A stretch of 64,000 nt of DNA. Source: Metopolophium dirhodum. Taxonomy: Eukaryota; Arthropoda; Insecta; Hemiptera; Aphididae. Where the stretch lies: assembly GCF_019925205.1 (NCBI RefSeq), contig NC_083568.1, positions 13,080,393-13,144,392 of the forward strand, written 5' to 3'. A program made the translations under genes and the position numbers. Position 1 is the first letter of the stretch; each line of letters begins with the position of its first letter. Shown in pieces: positions 48,691 through 62,093 of this stretch. Under the pieces are notes generated by a model, which saw nothing but the letters and a program-made list of their open reading frames with translations, was not told the origin of the DNA and made no database searches.

Positions 48691-49395
48691 CGAACAACGA
48701 TTCCGGGCGGAAACGGCGTGTCAGCTAGCAGCCCGTATATTTCTAAGGATATTTTATTATTTGTTTGTATTACTTTTAGTATCTTATTTTTCTATTAGTA
48801 ATACAACATCACATAATATAGTATTATAATATTATATTATATTAGGTATCATATAATAATATTATTGTAATTTACTTATAACGTATAAGTTATAAGTAAA
48901 TGCCGACATACAGTAGAACAACAGTATAAATATGTTTACATATGTTTAAATATGTTTATGTAAATACGTACCAAAGTGAATACAAAAATGCAAAACAAAT
49001 ATTAGTCTAAATATTTTGAAAATATCACTATTTAAAAAAAATAATAATATATACGTAATGGCGAAAAGTTTGAAGTCCCTACGATTAATATTTTTTTTTT
49101 TTTTGAACCATCAATAGTTTTTCAAACTTTTATAATTTTATCGAATTTCGTTTATTTTTGATATTATTCAATTGCTGTAACAAGAACAACTTTTCGTTTT
49201 TCCGTATTTTTCTTTTATTTTCCCCGATTACTTTGAAAAGTACAGAGACTTTGACCAACTAGATCTATTTTTCTAACACAGACCACCTTCAAAGTTGAAG
49301 ACTGAAGATTTTCACTTAAGGTTACGTTAGACAAAAAAAACACACATCATTGTAAAACAAAAACATTACCTAATCGATCCGCTCAGAACTTTAAA
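48690..49395. mobile_element. Degenerate repeat bounded by GATTCTGAGCGGA-like inverted ends
   Basis: The left edge has AACGATTCCGGGCGGAAACG; the right edge ends ATCGATCCGCTCAGAA, its diverged inverse, preceded by CACACATCATTGTAAAA. The right-end signature recurs at 54459-54509 and 57888-57943 (CATCATTGTA..., then CTCAGAATCTAAAA). I recall such sequences as abundant in aphid genomes, but did not search. No coding capacity. Confidence 0.55.
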
Positions 49396-52300
49396 ATGTA
49401 TATTTACGATTTTTATTTACTAGCATTAATATTATCATCGATAGCTATAGTTTAATATTTGATTGTATACATGCATATTATTTTTAATATACTCTCACAT
49501 TCTATTTCAGTTATATTTTATATAAGTAACCAAATTATAAAAAAACAGAGAGAGACAGGTAGTGGACTATTACAATACATTTTATTACAATGAAAAGTGA
49601 TTCAAATTTAAGAAAAAAAACTATTTTGAGCAAAACTGTTTAATATTTAGTTAAGTATTCGATAGATTATTTTTAAAAAATGTTAACTTATATAAATGAT
49701 TAATGGTTAAAAATTCATTGAATTATATAGAATTGTTTAATAGTATAGAACAATGAGATAATATGTCAAGTATTACCTAAAGCTACAAATTCAATAAAAT
49801 TATCTCATATACTTGATTCAAAATTCACCCAATTGATTTTAATTGCCAATATTATGTATAGTAATATATACTACGGTTAGAATTACACACTATATACATA
49901 GGATTTTTCGTAATGCTAATTATATTGTTCTATAGCTTATAGCTCAGCTTTTTGACTACCTTTTCTCTTATGCACCTATACTTTTGTTTTACTTTTAATT
50001 ATTTTCTAATTTAACTTTCTCACAGTAATACAGTAGTATATCATTATTTTTTTTTTTTTATGTAAATTCGTTAATTGCCATTTTGCATAATATATACTTT
50101 ATATTTAGGCTAAAATTGATTTCATGTTTATATTATAATGCTTGAATAAAGTATCTACGAATATTATCAATTAACAATAAGATAATACAAGCAGCCTGTA
50201 CCAGGTTGTACCTGCATAATATGTTATCACCTTGTTATCATTGTGAAATTCGTAGCTTTACTTAGAATCTAATATTAAAAAGTATTAGCCACTATGTCTA
50301 TAAGATAATTTTAGCAACAATTATAAACAACAAAAAGAAAATATAAATTTAAATTTAAACATCAAACTATGTAAATATATATATTAAGAATTCAACAAAT
50401 CGATATCACATATTTTTGGAATACATGCATAGTGCATATACCTATATAATAAGTTAGGTTATAATAGGTTATATATATATTTTAACAAGATGGGTTAGGA
50501 ACGAAGAGTTTGTAAAACAGGAGAATGTAAAAATCCCATTAAAACGTCAACATTTCTTTAACGAATGTACAAGAAACTTTCTTCATAAATTTTCTAAAAA
50601 AAAAATAATATAAAACGAAATGCCTGTAATTGAAGAGAAGAAAAAAAATCACCTACCACTTCTGTGACATTTAATCATAATGAAATTCTATACACCCTCC
50701 TTCATTTGAAAATAAAAAGGAGTAGTGGGTAACCACAGTTTATTTAACTAAATGTCGACAATAAGGGACTTTAGAAATATATTTTCTAGAACTTTTAAGT
50801 AAAAGGCGCGTTAACCTAGTGACCTGAAAACGTCTAATAAGAGAATTAAACTCGATTAAAACAAATGCATATAGTTCGGCATGTGCGGTAGTGTGGGTAA
50901 TCAGTTAATTAATTTTCGCAAGTGTTAAAAGCACATTTAATGGATGATAATATCACTACGGTCAAATCATTCAACACTACAACAGTAAGTTATGTTTAAA
51001 AGATACCTTAATACTTCAACTGTACTCACGTAAGTTTAGAAAACGTCGATAGCAACAATTTTAAATGAAAGTTCATTTAATTTTGATTAATAAAATGTAT
51101 TAATTTAAATAACTTAGTAAATATCAGGAATTTAGAATTTTTAAATATTTTACATATTACCTAATCATAACTCACTTAAAAATTTAAATATCACTAAAAC
51201 CCAAAATTTAAACACTAAAAATGTTACCTAGTTAATAAGTTTGATTATAGATCAATTCACTCTAATATTAAAACTAACGAAGTAATATAAACGTGAACTA
51301 AATTTTGGTATGCCGCGCACGACTTGTAAAACTGAGACAAAATATGCGAGTGTAGCAATCATCTTATGGCCAATAAAGTAATAATTGACTAAACACTAAT
51401 TATTAATTAGGTACCTATACGGAATTTTAAAAAAGATACTAAAACTGCGATTAAGTGAAAATCGTTTATTATTAAATTTACTGTTACAAATATAGGATAA
51501 CATATTTTTTTTAAATTTATTTTACAGAAATAATTTTATAATAAAGTCAATTTTGTAAAATATCAAATATTAGGTACTCTTATAACAATATGTATATATT
51601 GTATATAAAAATACATAAAATGAACACATTAATAATTATTTATATACCACATTTTAAGAAATTAAGTATCTACATTTTACAAGGATTTACAAAAAAATAA
51701 TACCTAGAACAGAAATATCCATCATTTTCGAAAATAAGTAACGCCTTAACGAACAAAATAAATCAGTACATAAACTATCAAAACAATTTTTCATATTTTT
51801 ATTATTTAGAAAAAAGTACAGTTTAATATCCATGCAATTATAATAACTTCAACTATAAAATTCATAAATTAAAATTGTACATTGTTCGATTCAGTAAAAA
51901 TTATTATTATTACTTTAGCAGTTTAATTAAAAATGTATATGTCAAGAGTGCCACGAAATAAATACATTGTAATTAACTGTATAAGGAACAACTTGAACTT
52001 ATGTACAGACAAATTAAAATTATTTTTAGTATAAGAAATCTAATAATGTTAACTAATTTCTAGATTAATATTTATTAAATTAGTGGATAATATAATTTAT
52101 GTGATAAGTATAACAGATGAAAACAAAAAATAAGTTATAAATATAATTTCTTCAACAAGTAAATGCGATTTTCATAACGCTTATTATATTATATTTGAAA
52201 TCAGCAACTACTCAAGGAGCTCTAGAGACATCGTGGAGCTTTTTTTATTTTTTAACGACAAAGACCATCATTAAACCTTTATTGTGTTAAAAGCATCAAT

Positions 52301-53280
52301 ATATATAAACGGGCAAATAAACCTATATATTTTTTTTTACCCTTTTATCGAAGCCAATTGATACGTTGCACGTATTAATTATCAACCCTCCAGAGAAAGT
52401 GAATTCTAAAGTTACTGAAACAACATTTTGGCAGATCGCCGAAATCCTTTAAATTGGTAGTTTTTTTTTTAGGTTAGGCTTATTATAAAAGTATTTTGTT
52501 AAAAGTTATAAATTTATATTACATTTATAATATAAATAATATTTATATTACTTTAATACGCATATTATACTTACATCATTGTAAAAACTTCAAAAATTCA
52601 CTACCTACAAATATTTCACTTTAAAACAATATTTTTAATATTAAATAGAAAATATTCTACAGTTGACTAAACAAAGTAGGTAACTACTTAAAGGTTCCCT
52701 TATAAGTAATCAATCAAAAAATTAACGTACAGGTACGACTATTAAAATATTATGAAAAACACTGAGTTATTTATATATTTAAACTATTATGGTTACATTT
52801 CTACAATATATAACTAATGAAAGCAATACCAAGTATGTGATATGAACAAAAATAAAACCAACCCCATAAATAAACAGGAATTTATTTATCTTATCGCATA
52901 AGGACAACGTAGAACGTGTTTTAATAATTATTATTATATGCAAAAGCCAAAAAACGGAAGTCTGGACAAAAGGTCACGCCATCGCTACCTAAAGTCTGAT
53001 AAATCTTACTCAACACGTACCAAGGTTTTGCACTACTATACAAATCCCTAAAAATATTAAAAATCTTTTCTACTCTGTAGTCTTTCTTTCAAAAATTATT
53101 AATTCATCGAACAAATAAATTAAACTTCAGTCGTTATTACTTATAAAACTAAAATGATTTGATTTACTAATTATGTTTTTTTTTATAACCAATTTTCACT
53201 ACAATAAAATTGATAGAAAAAAAATATTTGAATCATTACAATAATATGTTAACCTAAAACACAACTTAAAAACACTTCAT
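49396..53280. other. AT-rich non-coding stretch with repeat fragments
   Basis: No supported gene. 51130-51360 shares words with 54740-54930 (CATAACTC, CACTCTAATAT and AAAACTAACGAAG in the same order), so both are copies of one diverged repeat. Confidence 0.4.
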
Positions 53281-53284
53281 GGGG

Positions 53285-53349
53285 TAAGAAAAAATGTGAG
53301 TTATCGAGGTTGTCGAATTATTAAGGTTCGATGTATCGAGACTCGACTG
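53285..53349. mobile_element. Possible pogo/Tigger-like terminal repeat remnant
   Basis: Read on the minus strand the segment starts CAGTCGAGTCTCGATACATC and continues with further CTCGATAA/TCGAA words, followed on the plus strand by TA. Arrays of CTCGATAA-type words next to a CAGT end and a TA target are usual in pogo/Tigger elements. No partner end was found with confidence (a weak CAGTTGACT lies at about 52660), so this may be a solo end. Confidence 0.4.
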
Positions 53350-53929
53350 TATATTAATATTAATACAGGCATAATTGACAATTTCTTATTAACAATAAAT
53401 TTAACTTTTAATATAAATATCACAGATCACTTCTACTTATATATCATCGAAAATATTTTAAGAGGAAAGTTATTTACTAAATTTATATATACACTTTACC
53501 CTGCAATGTTAAAATAATTTTCAATTATATGCCAGTATAAGCTTCCAGTTTTTTTTTTTAATTATTTATCAGTTATCACGATCAACACACGTTTAAACGT
53601 CTCTAGACTGCAAACTATTTGACAGGATCAGATTAGTCTATCCGAAAATTGACACCCTTGTCACCCCCGGACTTAATCGAAAAACCTCATAATGTATTTG
53701 AAACACCAAATGGACACTTCTTAATACAATGTAAAAAACCAATCATTCATGTCATGCTGAGAACGTCGTTATACAAAAGATATTTTTGGTTAAAATATGA
53801 TTTAAATTGTTTATTTTTTAATTATTAATCAGGAATTATAATTATTATCAGGAAGAAAAAGTTATGAGGCATCATGTATTCAAATTTCAAATCTTATAGA
53901 TATAAAAAGAAAATTTTTAAGTTTTTCTA

Positions 53930-54509
53930 ACTCAAAATAATTTGCAAATGTTTGTGATTTTTACAAATTTTGTCAAAATTCGAACTTCAGACGCTCATAA
54001 ATAAAACTTAAGAGGAACCTTGTTTTACATTTTCAAGTTTTTTGACCGAACAAAATATTGTTTTATCGATATTAATTTTAAAAAAACCAATAGTAATCAA
54101 AAATTACATAATACCAATAAATAGCTCAATACAAGTCAAAATATTTTGAAAATGTTAATATAAATTTTCAGTGAAAATGTTATGTATCTACATTAATTTT
54201 TTTTAAAGTTACACCAAAAACAAAAAAATTGTCCATAATTTTTTTTTGTTTTTCTATGGATAACTTTAAACTAGCTATAACTAATTTGAAATTTTAACCT
54301 TCCGAATGCACCAACTAGATTCACATTTCCATCGGAAAAGATATTGAAGTTGAAAATCAAAACATTATTTTAACTTATTAACGTGTAGGTACCTTACCTA
54401 TACAAATAAACAAAAACTAAAAAAATTAATACTTAAATGAAAAAAAAATTTTAAAACACATCATTGTAAAAATCAATATATTCATCACTCCGCTGAGAAT
54501 CTAAAAAAA
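53930..54509. repeat. Second copy (right part) of the CATCATTGTA/CTCAGAATCTAAAA repeat
   Basis: Ends ACACATCATTGTAAAAATCA then CGCTGAGAATCTAAAA, as in the 48690-49395 element. The body shows the same poly-T-rich layout and a diverged CACCAACTAGATTCAC-like word. The left boundary is not clear. Confidence 0.45.
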
Positions 54510-54739
54510 GTAATAAATGTTATAAACTATTAACAAATGTTTTACCATGCAGGATACTTATGATATTGAACACTTTGATCCTACACTTAGGTTTAACATT
54601 AAAATCAATATATAGTTGCTATAACCATCATAGCAACCAATTTTGTAACTATTTTGTATGCCACAGAAAATTGGTTTATTGGAGGTTTTGTTTGATATAT
54701 TTTAATTTTAAAGAGAGTATGTAAAGGATCAAAATTTAA

Positions 54740-54930
54740 AAATGCTCATAACTCGCTTCAATATAAAAATATTGTGAAAACACTTGTAACAAATCACAGA
54801 AAATGTTGTCAACGTTAGTTTAACAACAGGTAAATCACTCTAATATAAAAACTAACGAAGCTAAACGAGGACTACATTTGCTATGTTACGTATTTACTAG
54901 ACCGGAGACACATGCGGGTTAAATCTTAAT
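54740..54930. repeat. Repeat shared with 51130-51360
   Basis: Contains GCTCATAACTCGCTTCAATA, then CACTCTAATATAAAAACTAA and CGAAG, followed by a GAGACACATGCGGG word. Similar words in the same order occur at 51170-51350. Likely fragments of a dispersed aphid-type repeat. Confidence 0.45.
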
Positions 54931-55814
54931 AGGTACCTAAATAGTAAATTATTTAAATTTGGGTTAGGTAAATATTTATAAATATATTAGTTAGAAAATT
55001 AGTTAAAATCATACATAGTTAATTTAATTATGTAAAACATTTTAGAGTTTATTTTAATAGATAGTAATATAAATTTATACTCAGATAATAAGTATACAAA
55101 TATATTATTTAGTATACATAATATATAATATTACATAATATTGTTATACGTCCATTCCAATCAAGACATCTTATTATACCAAAAACAAATATTTTAGTTC
55201 TCATTTTATTTATTGTTAACGAAAAATACTCATAAGCTTATAATACGTCGGAAAATGTAAAGTATCAATTCGAGAAGGTTGAGAATCATAATCCAATGAA
55301 ATACATCATAAAAAGTATCTATCTCATTCACTCGCTGTTTTCAAGTATCATTATAACCAACTTTCGTTAAGTAGATATAGATAAACAAAATACAAATTAA
55401 ATAAACTTCCATCAAGCATAAAATATTTTAAAAATATAAAAATAAAAAAACAGATTAAACTTAGGTATTCAGTATAATATTGTATGTTATCAAAAATAAG
55501 AAATATAATATTGTTACATATTAGATTTCTTTTTATATTGTAATATGAAGTCATAGTAACCTAATAATAATTGTATATAGTATTGTACTTGTAAACTACG
55601 CTATGCGAGCATGGATTAAAATGAAATGTATTTATAATGGTTTAAATGTTTAAAATGGTTTGTCAATGATTTTTTTTTTATCTAATTGATGTATTTGTTG
55701 ATGAATATTTAACACGGTTTTTTAACAACCTTTTATTGATTGCCTTAATAGAGGAGTTTAGAGCACAATGAAAAAGTATAAACATTTCATTTTGGCGCCT
55801 TCAAGAGAGACAAA

Positions 55815-56015
55815 CTAAAACATCGATTTACCACACAAAAAAAGGATCAGAACTTTTACATATATATCCATATTATTTGGGCTTTTTGTCAACCTTATTT
55901 CTTTTCTACCAATGTCACTATAAATTTCACTGTTACATATAGAACAGATGTGGGTCGTTTTGTATTCTCCTTTAAATAATTTTACATGCCCTATTGTGTT
56001 GCATTTGAGGTACAT
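55815..56015 (-). other. Short open frame with Cys/His pairs, doubtful
   Basis: 66-codon frame containing KCNTIGHVKLFKGEYKTTHI then CSICNSEIYSDIGRK. The spacing C-x4-H...H-x-C-x2-C loosely recalls a zinc ribbon, perhaps a remnant of a mobile-element protein. No upstream or downstream coding context supports it. Confidence 0.15.
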
Positions 56016-57887
56016 ATTTTTTTTTACTTACATAGGTAAACATTTAAATAAATATTAGTGTCATTTCTAAATTGTAATACAGAATTAAATTTAAATATTG
56101 TATACAACATAGGATTATTATTATTTTAGAATTAATGATTTTTTTGCTACAAAAATCAGAAACAATAAAAGCTCCATTAAATTTTAATCAACATTCAACC
56201 TATATTTTTTTTAAATAACGATTAATTATTTCTTTCTATTCGGCAATGGCATTTATTTACGGTAAATAAGTAAATCATTCCAAAATAATGTGATAATTAT
56301 TGACTGAAACGGTAAATAATACGTACAAACTCTATATAGTAAACATTTTACGAATTTTACAACTATAAATCACATTTAATTTTTCCCAACCTATTCAAAG
56401 GGGTCTATTGCCATGGTGGTTGTGTTGAGTCCGCCTCGAAAATATTTATCAGATGGGTATCGATCCGAATTTACCGCATAAAAGAGAGGTTTTTAGGCCA
56501 GTTTTCCGTAGGTAGTAAAACACTATTCCCAACATCTGTTACATTCCCGATTGTACACGCATATTGTTTTACATTATAATATAAAGAAAATAGTATTCTT
56601 ACTTCATGCTTAAGAATATAATTAAACGATTTCTTTTTATTTCTAATAGAAAGTAGGTCCTCACTAAGATTGTTATTTATTATTTTTTTAATTTTCAAAA
56701 CAAGATATTTTAAAATGTTTAAATGTTTAAAAGTTAATTAAAGTTAAACTAGTAAACTATATTATAAACAAATATTATGTAAAAATTATACATGTATATG
56801 TGAATACATTACATTTTTCAAATATAATTGAGTTATAATGTTATAAATGTATTATAATGTAATGTTATAGAGTTATTAGTTCTAAATATATTTACAAAAC
56901 CAATAATCTGTACCTATACGATAAGTCTAAGCGATTAATTAAATAAATATCGACATTAGATATGAACGGGATACAATGAATTTACCTATTATTTAAAATG
57001 ATAAATTTTTTTATACTTAATGACTAGGTATTATAATGAAAATAATGAATGTTATATAACGGGAACAATTCCACAATCTTAACTATGGAAACGAATGACT
57101 TATTTTGACTATATATCTAGATTTTTAATTACTTAACGTAAAATAATGACAAAGATATAAAAATCTAAAATTGGTAATAGATTTTATATTCAGTAAATAA
57201 TTTTTGAAACGAAACTATACCAATAATTATTATATTATTTGTAATCAGTTTAATAAACGTTTATATAGGTAAGTTCCTAAAGTACTTATATACTTTTTAA
57301 CATAAAGACATCGTGTACAAATTGTGATATCTCAAGGTGATACGGAAACTTGGCAATGCAACCATTGTGTGGAAATCAATATATATTGTTCCGATTTTGG
57401 TCAAGCGTTAAATTGTCAACCCCCTCTAAACATAAAAATCAATTTGTTGAAAATAATAAAATATTCTTCTTTAAATGGTGAAAGCCAATAATTCTCTAAG
57501 AATAATTTCATAAATTATTTATTTGTTTTCCTATCTAATATTAGTTCATAAAAAACCGGATATATTTATCTGCTATTTCTTTCAAATCCATACAAATTGT
57601 AATCATAATTGAGTTTTTATTTTTGCAAATTAACCAGCTATACTATAGGTATTTAAAAATTATAGTTTTTACTAAACTATTTTTTTCTGTTTTCAAATTG
57701 ATACATTATTCTTTATTCATGATCGTCATCAATAGCTAATAAATTATACTCTTAGATTTGTAACGACAAAAATCATAGCACCAAAATTTTGGTTAAGAAT
57801 ATTCATTGAAATACCTATATTCTTAACCAAAATATTATTTTATATATACAATTTTAAATAAAAAAGGTGGATAAGTGAATACACCCA

Positions 57888-57943
57888 AACACACATCATT
57901 GTAAGATCAATACATTCATCGCTTCGCTCAGAATCTAAAACTA
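57888..57943. repeat. Solo end of the CATCATTGTA/CTCAGAATCTAAAA repeat
   Basis: CACACATCATTGTAAGATCA followed by CATTCATCGCTTCGCTCAGA and ATCTAAAA. Matches the ends at 49395 and 54509. No left partner found. Confidence 0.5.
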
Positions 57944-59519
57944 TTCTACACAAAAATATTAATTAAAATATGATATTATTAAACATTTAAAAAATAAATT
58001 TTATAAATGAAAAACTTATTTTTATATATGATTTATAAATAAAAATAACCAATACAATATTTGATAAATAAATACTCAAAATGTATTCATATAATATTAT
58101 TATCTATAATATGGTTTAACCATCCTAATAGAAGAAAAAAGTCTTACTAGGGGTACTACTATGAAAATTGTTCCAAGATTATTTTAATTTAATATAATTT
58201 AGGCCAATATTTTACTTTGATAATTCATTTATAAGATAATTATATTAATTTAAAACCCTTGAATATATACATATTGATTTTAACACATCATGTGTTAGGT
58301 AATTAAATATCTGTCATAAGAAAAGTTGAGTACGAGATGAACTTCGTTAGACACAACGTCTTAGATAACATAAACATTAATAGTATACAATGTACAAAAC
58401 TATGGCGTAGTTAAAGTTGTACACATGTCTCAAGTTTTATTGAAGTATGGTTAGAATATTATATTTATGCATTTAATGAATAATGTCACTTTATAACAAG
58501 TTGTAAGATTGTAAACTTTGTTGACTATGTTTTTATAATTTTGAGGACACATTTGAACTATCTACCTATTTTAAGTATTTATTGTTCATCCATTATCTAT
58601 AAGTTAAATAATAATTCTAGTTATTAATTAACGCTTTAAAAGATAAATTATAGATAAAAAAAATAATTTGAGTGCATATAAAGGTGAAGCATAAATGTTA
58701 AAGACAAAATAACAATATTAACTTTCTAACTATAAAACGAAAAATATAAAAAATATGTAAAAAAAACTAAGGATGACCTAATTCTGAAAGCTCCAAGCTT
58801 TCTCCTAGTCTATCGTTTAAAAGCAAGGATGGCCACAATAACTCTTTCGTGTCTGGAACAGCTATCTAAAAACTTTTTCTTTGGCACAACTGCGCATCTA
58901 CGCTTATAATATACGAGTATATTTAATAATAGAAAAACCCCCATAGATACTCAAATTGTGCGTTTATAAACGAGGTATGAAGAATTTATATTATTTTATT
59001 TGTTTGAATCGGTAGAATAATTTTGAATAATAATGAAAAAAAAATAATACTCTGAATACATTTTAATAAAAATGTTTGTAAAGAGAAATATTGAAAAATG
59101 GTATTATACTATTTATAAAGAATTGTACAATGAAATGACTCAAGATAAAGCTAAAAGCCAAAAATATTATACGAGTATAAAATAAAAATTTTAGATATTA
59201 TGTTCAAAATGATAACTAGGTAGGTATATACATTATTGTATATACATTTTTTTTTCATATTACTTAAACTGATTAGTGTACCTAATAGATAGGTATATAA
59301 TCTAATAAGATAAATAATGTATAAAATTAAAAATATTTATTCGAAATCAACGTAAAAAATGGAATATTTTAATATTTTATTTTAGCAATATATTATTATA
59401 AAATACAAATAATTAATTTTGTTTAAAACGATTTATATTAGTTATCAATTATAAATTAATGTTTGTGTTAATAGTGTATTAAGCATTGTTGCTACAGAGT
59501 AAATTCCAAAAATTATAAT

Positions 59520-59760
59520 CATACTAACATTTGTTTTCCCCTAAAAAACTAACAAAATGAGAGAAAAATGATTCATGCATTTTAGATGTAAGAGATAGTC
59601 CTGGTAGATTTCCCATGATAATTGACGTCAGGTCCCCAGCGGTAGCTTGTAATGTGTCACTGACGGTTAGAACTATATAGCCCTCCCCCCCCCCCCCCGT
59701 GTTGGTACACACGTAATCGCAGTTTTCATTAAAACGCACAAGCGGAGGAGCAGGGGCAGT
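59520..59760. repeat. GC-richer patch with a run of 14 C, likely repeat-derived
   Basis: A C14 homopolymer at 59685-59698 interrupts a minus-strand frame that reads NCDYVCTNTGGGGEGYIVLT and continues VSDTLQATAGDLTSIIMGNL. The codon use is not AT-skewed like the surroundings, and a TGACGTCA palindrome lies at 59623-59630. I suspect a dispersed repeat with residual coding look, but cannot name it. Confidence 0.3.
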
Positions 59761-61130
59761 CAGCAGATATGACCGACAAACCTCATGAATGCCTGATTAG
59801 CTTCATCGTATGTTACATGTTTGCTTTATTAATTAGTTTTCAAAAGGGTCTACCGATATGGTGACCTAGAAATGAATTTCGACATGACGATGGCCGCTCT
59901 TACTTGTTCATTGCTAGTAAATTTATCATATTAATTAGGACAGACCATTAGTACAAGGATTCACCATTACCTACGGTAAACTTTAAATGAAAGACAACGA
60001 AGAAACTTCCAATAAACACCTTTAACATTTAAAGTTTAAACCAGAATCAAGCCACAATAATAAAATAAAAATTACATTTCCAAGAAAATGTTCTATGAGA
60101 AAATGTGTTGTATTGCACTTTGGCTAATGTGATTATGTAGCCAAGGTTTTATTATTATCCATATATAATGTTAATATTAGCCAGGGAATCACAAATTATG
60201 TTAACATTTAAAATTTCTTACGTTTCTGTAAACTCTTATTTGTACACTATACACTATACAGTATACTGTACAGTGACATCACTGACACCAGCATCAAAAT
60301 ATTATGTTAGTACATAATATACGTATATTATACCTAGTACAGTTAGTAAATAATAAGTCTTATCTTAGATGATTGTTGTAGCTTAGATACGTCATTAAGT
60401 CATGGGTCAAATGGATAAAATATAAATTTAATCTTAACTAAATAGTATTTTTAACATGATTTTAAATATTATAGATATACTATAGCTTTGGGGAACACTT
60501 GGGTATAAGTGAAGCTCGGTTTTTCGAAAGTACCCTTGGGTCGGGATTACATCTAAATAGTTGTAATAGCGTCTTATTGTGAGTGCTAGCTAGTTATAAT
60601 AGTCTTTAAATATGCAAATCGGTTGTACCTACGTCTTGTAATTTTTTCATAAAATGTAATAGAATATAAAGTTGAAAGCTTAGCGTGTCGATATCAGTAC
60701 TCTCTCGGTATACTATATTCGCACGGACGTGAGTGAGTAATCCGCATGTGGACGGATTGGACACGGCGCTCCGGTAATGCTTGTCCATAATAAGTATTAA
60801 ATATTGTTCTCGTTGTATAGTGTACTAAATATTAATTAATACCCTTCATTCGGATTGTTACATTTATTAATCACTATTAGTTTTTATTTATTATTTTAGT
60901 CACACTTCCAACCTTTAGAGGGTCTATATTATCTATAATGATGCGAGCAATTTGGGCCAACTACTCGTTAAGACTTCTCCTAGATAAATTCATAGTAAAA
61001 ATAAAAATATTGTTTCAGTGGTTGCAATAGTTTTTATGCCATTTTTCAGAATGGCAGAAAGCATTAGCTAAGATTTTAACAAAACGCATGGCGGCTATAA
61101 TATTAACATTTGGCTATAGGTATAACGACA

Positions 61131-61279
61131 CTAAGAAGAAAATAAAAACGTACCACCTAATTGGTCTTGAAAGTCCGAAAAACTACATCGAACTGGCAAT
61201 ATCCTGATGGAGGTGGAATCGTTGGACCAGAACTTCAGTTTCCTAATCGTCAGGTGAACCAATTCGAAATAGCAAACTA
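61131..61279 (-). other. Possible orphan exon, unknown product
   Basis: Minus-strand open segment after a good acceptor (TATGTTCACAG) reading CLVCYFELVHLTIRKLKFWS then NDSTSIRILPVRCSFSDFQD and QLG, followed by G|GTGGTA or GTACGT as possible donors. Amino-acid use looks protein-like and less AT-driven than the surroundings. It does not match CASK kinase or L27 sequence as I recall them, and I recognise no family. It could be an exon of an unseen gene on this strand, or chance. Confidence 0.25.
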
Positions 61280-62067
61280 GACAGCTGTGAACATAGTATA
61301 GATGGAAAAAGGGGTAAAGCACTCTCCGACAAGTTGGAATAATCGCATTAAAAAATTATACAATAATGGATCCACGATATTTTCCCACTGTAAGTCTTAC
61401 ATGAAACGGTGTCATGGTCGTTTCCTCTGTATCTGTCTAGATCAGGGATGGCTGGACTCTAGATCGTTCGAAACTCAATTGAATCGTCTTCGTCTTTTTT
61501 TTCGTACTTCACATCCACGTGAGTGTGAGTATGTGACAATGTACGTATCGTGTTGTGCAGTGTGATGCAATTCCAGCCACGAATTTTGATCAATTACCAA
61601 ACGTTTTCGCATCGCCGTTCACGAGTGAGCATTATATACATATTTAATAGTGTCGTGTAGTGGCGAAATTAATCTTAATTACATCCGGCCCGACGACACG
61701 TGCCACCCATTTCCCGAGGATTACGCGCCAGGACAGGATACACTAAGAAGTATGAGAATATTATTCACAGGTGTCTTGTAGGAATAGACAGTTTCATACG
61801 CCTCTACAAGACCGTTATTTAGGAATTTATTGTGTGTACACATTATAATATACATATATATATATGGGTAGGAACTAGGTACATAATATATAATATGTTC
61901 GGAAAATCCAGAGAGAACAATGGTAAAATAATCACGTAACGCGTTCGTTTTAATACGATGTCTTGTGTAAAGTGTAACACTATATTATAACAAATAGATA
62001 TAAAATATGATCGTGGATTATCGTCGGTTCGTTAATAAGCCAGAGGACAGCGACACATATAATGCTG

Positions 62068-62093
62068 TAACCTAACCTAACCTAACCTAACCT
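62068..62093. repeat. Interstitial telomere-like repeat (CCTAA)4.6
   Basis: TAA followed by four perfect CCTAA units and CCT. CCTAA/TTAGG is the ancestral insect telomere motif, also used by aphids. The block is short and internal, with ordinary sequence on both sides, so it is an interstitial site rather than a chromosome end. Confidence 0.85.

Noticed and set aside
61443..61470. CAGGGATGGCTGG resembling a hAT end
   Set aside because: Only about 10 bp match the end at 63037, with no inverted partner or 8-bp duplication.
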